Source: an uncultured Oscillospiraceae bacterium (GTDB lineage: Bacteria > Bacillota > Clostridia > Oscillospirales > Oscillospiraceae). Taken from it: a DNA stretch of 7,983 nucleotides. The stretch spans positions 1 to 7,983 of the forward strand of contig CAKTKM010000065.1 of NCBI GenBank assembly GCA_934569425.1, in the 5' to 3' direction. Under the pieces are notes generated by a model, which made no database searches, was not told where the DNA came from, and saw only the letters and a list, made by a program, of their open reading frames with translations. Positions 5,167 through 7,983 of this stretch are shown here, piece after piece; the first letter of the stretch is position 1, and each line of letters opens with the position of its first letter. A program made the translations under genes and the position numbers.

Positions 5167-5676
5167 ATGTATAACTCTACGCTTTGCTATATTGAGGATC
5201 CGCAGGGCAACTATCTGATGCTGCACCGGATCAAGAAGGAAAACGACCTGAACCACGACAAATGGGTAGGCGTCGGCGGCAAGTTCGAGAAGGATGAAAG
5301 CCCCGAGGAGTGCATCCTGCGGGAGACGAAGGAGGAGACCGGACTGACGCTGACGGAGTATCAGTACCGGGGGCTGGTCACCTTTGTGTCCGACACCTGG
5401 GAGACGGAGTACATGCATGTATTCACCGCTACCGGCTGGACGGGAGAGCTGATCGAGTGCAACGAGGGTGTGCTGGAATGGATCCACAAGGACAGGCTGA
5501 TGGAGCTGCCCCTGTGGGCGGGAGATAAGCTGTTTTTAGAGCGGATCCACGATCCGGACACGCCGTTTTTCTCGCTGAAGCTGCGGTATGAGGGGGAGCG
5601 TCTGGCCTACGCGGCGCTGAACGGAAAGGCGCTGGAGGAAGGAACGTATGCAGGCGCTCCGGCTGACCCGACCTGA
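5167..5676 (+). CDS. Nudix hydrolase, MutT/8-oxo-dGTP diphosphatase-like
   Basis: The 169-residue product has a complete Nudix box: G38, E44, then REtkEEtGL (52-60), fitting G-x5-E-x7-R-E-U-x-E-E-x-G-U. It hydrolyses nucleoside-diphosphate-linked substrates using Mg or Mn ions held by the REUxEE glutamates. The sequence before the box (STLCYIEDPQGNYLMLHRIKKENDLNHDKWVGVGGKFE) and after it (TFVSDTWETEYMHVFTATGW) resembles Firmicute proteins usually annotated as 8-oxo-dGTP diphosphatase. The substrate is an inference, since Nudix specificity is hard to read from sequence. The ATG at 5167 has AAAGGGG (5154-5160) 6 bases upstream. An upstream in-frame extension exists because the frame is open, but no ribosome binding site or homology supports it. 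The gene is divergent from the metallopeptidase and is probably transcribed alone. Confidence 0.9.
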   Translation: MYNSTLCYIEDPQGNYLMLHRIKKENDLNHDKWVGVGGKFEKDESPEECILRETKEETGLTLTEYQYRGLVTFVSDTWETEYMHVFTATGWTGELIECNEGVLEWIHKDRLMELPLWAGDKLFLERIHDPDTPFFSLKLRYEGERLAYAALNGKALEEGTYAGAPADPT

Positions 5677-5680
5677 CAGC

Positions 5681-5712
5681 GCGGCGGGCAGCTCGTGAGC
5701 CTCCCCGCTTCC
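5681..5712 (+). terminator. Weak terminator-like hairpin after the Nudix gene
   Basis: GCTC (5691-5694) and GAGC (5697-5700) form a tight core, extended imperfectly by G-rich and C-rich flanks (5681-5690 with 5701-5708). Only two T follow, so termination would be weak. No better terminator appears before the lacI promoter. Confidence 0.3.
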
Positions 5713-5716
5713 TGTT

Positions 5717-5769
5717 GTGAAAATCACCATGTAATTCGTGTTTTGATTGTGAATAACAACAAAAATCAC
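5717..5769. repeat. GTGA/TCAC dyads upstream of the lacI promoter
   Basis: GTGA-AAA-TCAC (5717-5727) is a short dyad, and GTGA (5749-5752) with TCAC (5766-5769) makes a wider one. They lie in an AT-rich stretch ending about 10 bases before the -35 box. The placement suits a second regulator site, but the half-sites are only four bases and could be chance. Confidence 0.3.
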
Positions 5770-5778
5770 TTGTTTCCA

Positions 5779-5807
5779 TTGACAGGCTGTGTGAAAGTTG
5801 TTACTAT
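5779..5807 (+). promoter_or_regulatory. Sigma-A promoter for the LacI-family gene
   Basis: A perfect TTGACA (5779-5784) and TACTAT (5802-5807, 4 of 6) are separated by 17 bases. The predicted start near 5814 leaves a 75-base leader that contains the operator candidate at 5822-5835. Confidence 0.75.
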
Positions 5808-5821
5808 AAAACCGTTCCGTG

Positions 5822-5835
5822 CGAAAACGTTTCCG
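5822..5835. promoter_or_regulatory. Candidate LacI-family operator, autoregulatory site
   Basis: The site CGAAAACGTTTCCG is a near-palindrome around a central CG with an AAACGTTT core, the kind of dyad LacI/CcpA-family proteins bind. It lies about 8 bases after the predicted start of lacI transcription, a classic repressing position. A weaker similar sequence (AAATCGTTT) follows at 5847-5855. No copy was seen in the short gap before the binding-protein gene (6949-7031). Confidence 0.5.
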
Positions 5836-5888
5836 GTAGCGTTGCCAAATCGTTTCGCCACGGGCGGTATGCAACAGGAGGAAGAACC

Positions 5889-6917
5889 GTGACCATCAAG
5901 GACATCGCCCGCATCAGCGGCGTAAGCATCACCACCGTCTCCCGTGTTCTCAATGACCGACCCGACGTCAGCGCCGAGAGCCGCAGGCGGGTGCTGGAAG
6001 TGATCGAAAGCACCAACTACATCCCCAACAATTCGGCACGGGATCTGGTGAAAACCAAATCCGATACCATCGGCCTTGTGGTGCGCGGCATCTCCAATCC
6101 CTTCTATACCGATATTATCCGTGCCGTGGAGGCAGGCATCACCGCCAAGGGCTACACCCTTGTGATGCAGCAGATCGGTGCCTGTGACGACGAGCTGAAG
6201 CGCGCCGCCATGATGGAGCGGGAGAAGCGGCTGCGGGGTCTGATCCTGCTGGGCGGACGGTTCGACTATACCGCCGCGGATCTGGCGCTGCTGAACGTGC
6301 CGTTCGTCTGCTGCTCGTTCAGCAACCACTACGGCACGCTGGAACAGGGGGATTACTCCTCCGTGGCCATTGCCGACAGGGAGACCGCCTATCAGGCCAC
6401 CCGCTACCTCATCGACCACGGACACCGGCGCATCGCCGCCATGATCACCTATCCCAACGACCACTCCATCAGCCAGCTGCGCTACGAAGGGTACCGGCAG
6501 GCGCTGGAGGAGGCGGGGATCACGCCGGACGAGTCGCTGGTGATCTGTACGGATACCTTCAACATCGACGGCTCCTATGAGGCCATGAACCGGGCGCTGG
6601 AGCGGGGGGCGGACTTTACCGCCGTGTTTGCCATCTCCGACAACATGGCCATCGCCGCCATGCGCGCGCTGCGGGAACATGGGCGCCCCGTGCCGGAGGG
6701 CTGCTCGCTGATCGCCATTGACGGCATTGAGGTGTCCGACTACATGGATCCGCCGCTGACCACACTGTGTCAGCCCATGGAGGAAATGGGACGTCACAGC
6801 GCCGCGATCCTGCTGGACATGGTGGAGCACCGCAGCGGCAACCGCCACGAGGTGCTGTCCACGGTGCTGCGGCCGGGCGGCAGCGTGAAGACGCTGGAAT
6901 ACATCACGGATCGCTGA
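5889..6917 (+). CDS. LacI-family transcriptional regulator
   Basis: The 342-residue protein has the standard LacI plan. The helix-turn-helix (residues about 2-22) reads TIKDIARISGVSITTVSRVLN. The hinge helix, with the conserved AR-x-L (NNSARDL, 47-53), is followed by a periplasmic-binding-like sugar-sensing core (about 60-342) containing ISNPFY (68-73), the DNMAIAAMRALREHG segment (251-265) and IAIDGIEVSDYMDPPLTT (275-292). It most likely represses, or relieves repression of, a sugar-uptake locus in response to a sugar; the sugar is not readable. The GTG start at 5889 has AGGAGG (5876-5881) 7 bases upstream. An operator-like dyad just after its own transcription start suggests autoregulation. 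The next gene on the same strand is a sugar-binding lipoprotein, separated by a terminator. Confidence 0.95.
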   Translation: MTIKDIARISGVSITTVSRVLNDRPDVSAESRRRVLEVIESTNYIPNNSARDLVKTKSDTIGLVVRGISNPFYTDIIRAVEAGITAKGYTLVMQQIGACDDELKRAAMMEREKRLRGLILLGGRFDYTAADLALLNVPFVCCSFSNHYGTLEQGDYSSVAIADRETAYQATRYLIDHGHRRIAAMITYPNDHSISQLRYEGYRQALEEAGITPDESLVICTDTFNIDGSYEAMNRALERGADFTAVFAISDNMAIAAMRALREHGRPVPEGCSLIAIDGIEVSDYMDPPLTTLCQPMEEMGRHSAAILLDMVEHRSGNRHEVLSTVLRPGGSVKTLEYITDR

Positions 6918-6926
6918 ATACGCAAT

Positions 6927-6948
6927 GAAAAAGCGGTACCGCTTTTTC
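6927..6948. terminator. Terminator between the LacI gene and the binding-protein gene
   Basis: A perfect 22-base palindrome (GAAAAAGCG, GTAC, CGCTTTTTC) starts 9 bases after the LacI stop and gives a 9-bp stem with a T5 tract. The same hairpin works on either strand. Confidence 0.75.
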
Positions 6949-6976
6949 GCTTCCCCGGAGGGAAGCATGAAATCAT

Positions 6977-7001
6977 TTTTTACAGTGCATACTGTGAAAA
7001 T
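6977..7001. repeat. Imperfect inverted repeat ahead of the binding-protein gene
   Basis: TTTTTACAGT (6977-6986) and ACTGTGAAAA (6991-7000) are complementary except for one position, around a GCAT loop. It sits in the 83-base gap between the lacI terminator and the binding-protein start, where a promoter or operator is expected. The best promoter-like pair I found here (TTTACA 6979-6984, TAAATC 7001-7006, 16-base spacer) is poor, so the site may mark a regulated or activator-dependent promoter. Confidence 0.4.
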
Positions 7002-7031
7002 AAATCAATCTAAAAAAGGAGATCTATCAAC

Positions 7032-7983
7032 ATGAAGAAGTTTCTTGCACTGATCCTTGCTCTTGTGATGGCTCTGTCTCTGGTCGCCTGCGGCGGCGGA
7101 AACGGTGACGCTCAGGGTGAGGAGAATGGCGATGCCGCTACCGGCAGCGTCTATTACCTGAACTTTAAGCCCGAGTCCGACGACGCCTGGAAGGCTCTGG
7201 CCGAGACCTACACCGCTGCTACCGGTGTTCCCGTCAAAATCGTGACCGCCGCTTCCGGCGAGTATGAGTCCACCCTGGTGTCCGAGATGGACAAGGAAGA
7301 CGCTCCCACCCTGTTCCAGTGCAACGAGGGCGGCGTGGCCACCTGGGGCGAGTTCTGCTATGACCTGAGCAGCAGCGATGTCTACAATCAGCTGGTTTCC
7401 AAGGACTACGCGCTGAAGAACGCCAACGGCGAGGTCATCTCCATCGCCTACTGCCTGGAGACCTACGGCATCATCGTCAACAAGGCGCTGCTGGAGAAGG
7501 CTGGTCACTCTCTGGATGAGATCACCAACTTCGAGAGCCTGAAGGCCGTTGCCGACGACATCCACGCCCGCGCTTCCGAGCTGGGCTTCGACGCCTTCAC
7601 CTCCGCCGGTCTGGACGGTTCCTCCTCCTGGCGTTTCTCCGGCCACCTGTCCAATATGCCTCTGTTCTATGAGTTCCGGGATGACGGCGTGACCAGCAAG
7701 CCCGCCACCATCAAGGGTACTTATCTGGATAACTACAAGGCCGTTTGGGATCTGTATACCACGGATTCCGCCACCACCGGCGCTGCCCTGCTGTCCGCCA
7801 CCGGCGATCAGGCTGAGGCTGAGTTCGGCGAGGGCAAGGCTGTGTTCTATCAGAACGGTACTTGGGAGTACAGCAACCTGACCGGCGAGAAGTTCGGCAT
7901 GAACCCCGACGATCTGGCCATGATCCCCATCTACTGCGGCGTTGAGGGCGAGGAGAAGGCCGGCCTCTGCACCGGTACCGAGA
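7032..7983 (+). CDS. Carbohydrate ABC transporter substrate-binding lipoprotein (partial, runs off the window)
   Basis: The frame is open from ATG 7032 to the window edge (317 codons). The first 20 residues form a lipoprotein signal: MKK, a hydrophobic run (FLALILALVMALSL), then the lipobox LVAC with the lipidated cysteine at 20, followed by a flexible G/D/E-rich linker (GGGNGDAQGEENGDA). The rest resembles a family-1 extracellular solute-binding protein, with an early W-K-A-L-A-E-T-Y helix (about 53-60), 'EMDKEDAPTLFQCNEG' (88-103) and an 'AEAEFGEGKAVFYQNGTW' stretch (271-288). It should capture a sugar outside the membrane and deliver it to CUT1 permeases, probably encoded next. AAGGAG (7016-7021) lies 10 bases upstream. 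Codon choice favours GCT, GGT, TCC and ACC more than the neighbouring genes, as expected for high expression. It is probably controlled by the adjacent LacI regulator and energised by an ATPase such as that at 380-1549. Confidence 0.9.
   Translation, partial: MKKFLALILALVMALSLVACGGGNGDAQGEENGDAATGSVYYLNFKPESDDAWKALAETYTAATGVPVKIVTAASGEYESTLVSEMDKEDAPTLFQCNEGGVATWGEFCYDLSSSDVYNQLVSKDYALKNANGEVISIAYCLETYGIIVNKALLEKAGHSLDEITNFESLKAVADDIHARASELGFDAFTSAGLDGSSSWRFSGHLSNMPLFYEFRDDGVTSKPATIKGTYLDNYKAVWDLYTTDSATTGAALLSATGDQAEAEFGEGKAVFYQNGTWEYSNLTGEKFGMNPDDLAMIPIYCGVEGEEKAGLCTGTE

Noticed and set aside
5766..6968. Leftward 400-codon open frame opposite the LacI gene
   Set aside because: It is antisense to a canonical LacI regulator and shows no domain; its start falls at the end of the LacI gene with no convincing promoter.
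1..7983. CRISPR array, phage or insertion sequence
   Set aside because: No evenly spaced direct repeats, transposase-like or phage-like proteins, or target-site duplications were visible.

Overview
The window looks like a chromosomal stretch from a GC-rich, low-oxygen gut Firmicute, most likely an Oscillospirales/Oscillospiraceae-type Clostridium relative. This is inference. It rests on the strong AGGAGG-type ribosome binding sites, the consensus sigma-A promoters with 17-base spacers, the Firmicute-style lipoprotein signal (LVAC lipobox), the lysine-rich insert in the MsmK/UgpC-type ATPase, and the overall protein style. No rRNA, tRNA, CRISPR array, transposase or phage gene is visible.

Layout. 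Bases 1-92 are the last codons of an Obg-type GTPase gene, closed by a hairpin terminator. The 3' arm of that hairpin doubles as the ribosome binding site of a 59-residue hypothetical protein (146-325). A bidirectional terminator (334-367) separates this from a leftward single-gene unit (380-1549) encoding a carbohydrate ABC-importer ATPase of the MsmK/UgpC/MalK type, with a clear promoter at 1735-1763. The divergent intergenic region (1550-2105) is unusually rich for its size. It holds a stand-alone bidirectional terminator, two micro-ORFs with good ribosome binding sites, a 10-bp stem hairpin, a perfect 13-bp-arm palindrome and the promoter of a rightward LysR-family regulator (2106-2978). 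The regulator is followed after 51 bases by a two-domain acyltransferase-like protein (3030-4427): a DUF2156 (lysylphosphatidylglycerol-synthase C-terminal-like) domain fused to a RimJ/RimL-type GNAT domain.

A 70-base imperfect palindrome and a second bidirectional terminator separate that pair from a divergent pair: a leftward YgjP/SprT-type zinc metallopeptidase (4555-5067) and a rightward Nudix hydrolase (5167-5676). Their two promoters interleave. The right end is a sugar-uptake locus. It holds a LacI-family regulator (5889-6917) with a consensus promoter and a LacI-type operator candidate just after the predicted transcription start. After a terminator comes the start of a lipoprotein solute-binding protein (7032 to the window edge), whose permease genes should lie further right.

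How the genes work together. The solute-binding protein and LacI regulator look like the regulated front end of a carbohydrate ABC importer. The isolated ATPase at 380-1549 is of the kind that can energise several such importers, so the two may be functional partners although about 5.5 kb apart. The remaining genes (Obg, Nudix, metallopeptidase, LysR plus acyltransferase) are common housekeeping or accessory functions. I see no clear evidence of a wholly new multi-gene system. The points that most deserve a second look are the ribosome-binding-site/terminator overlap after obg, the micro-ORF and palindrome cluster at 1797-2063, the DUF2156-GNAT fusion, and the 70-base palindrome at 4430-4499.
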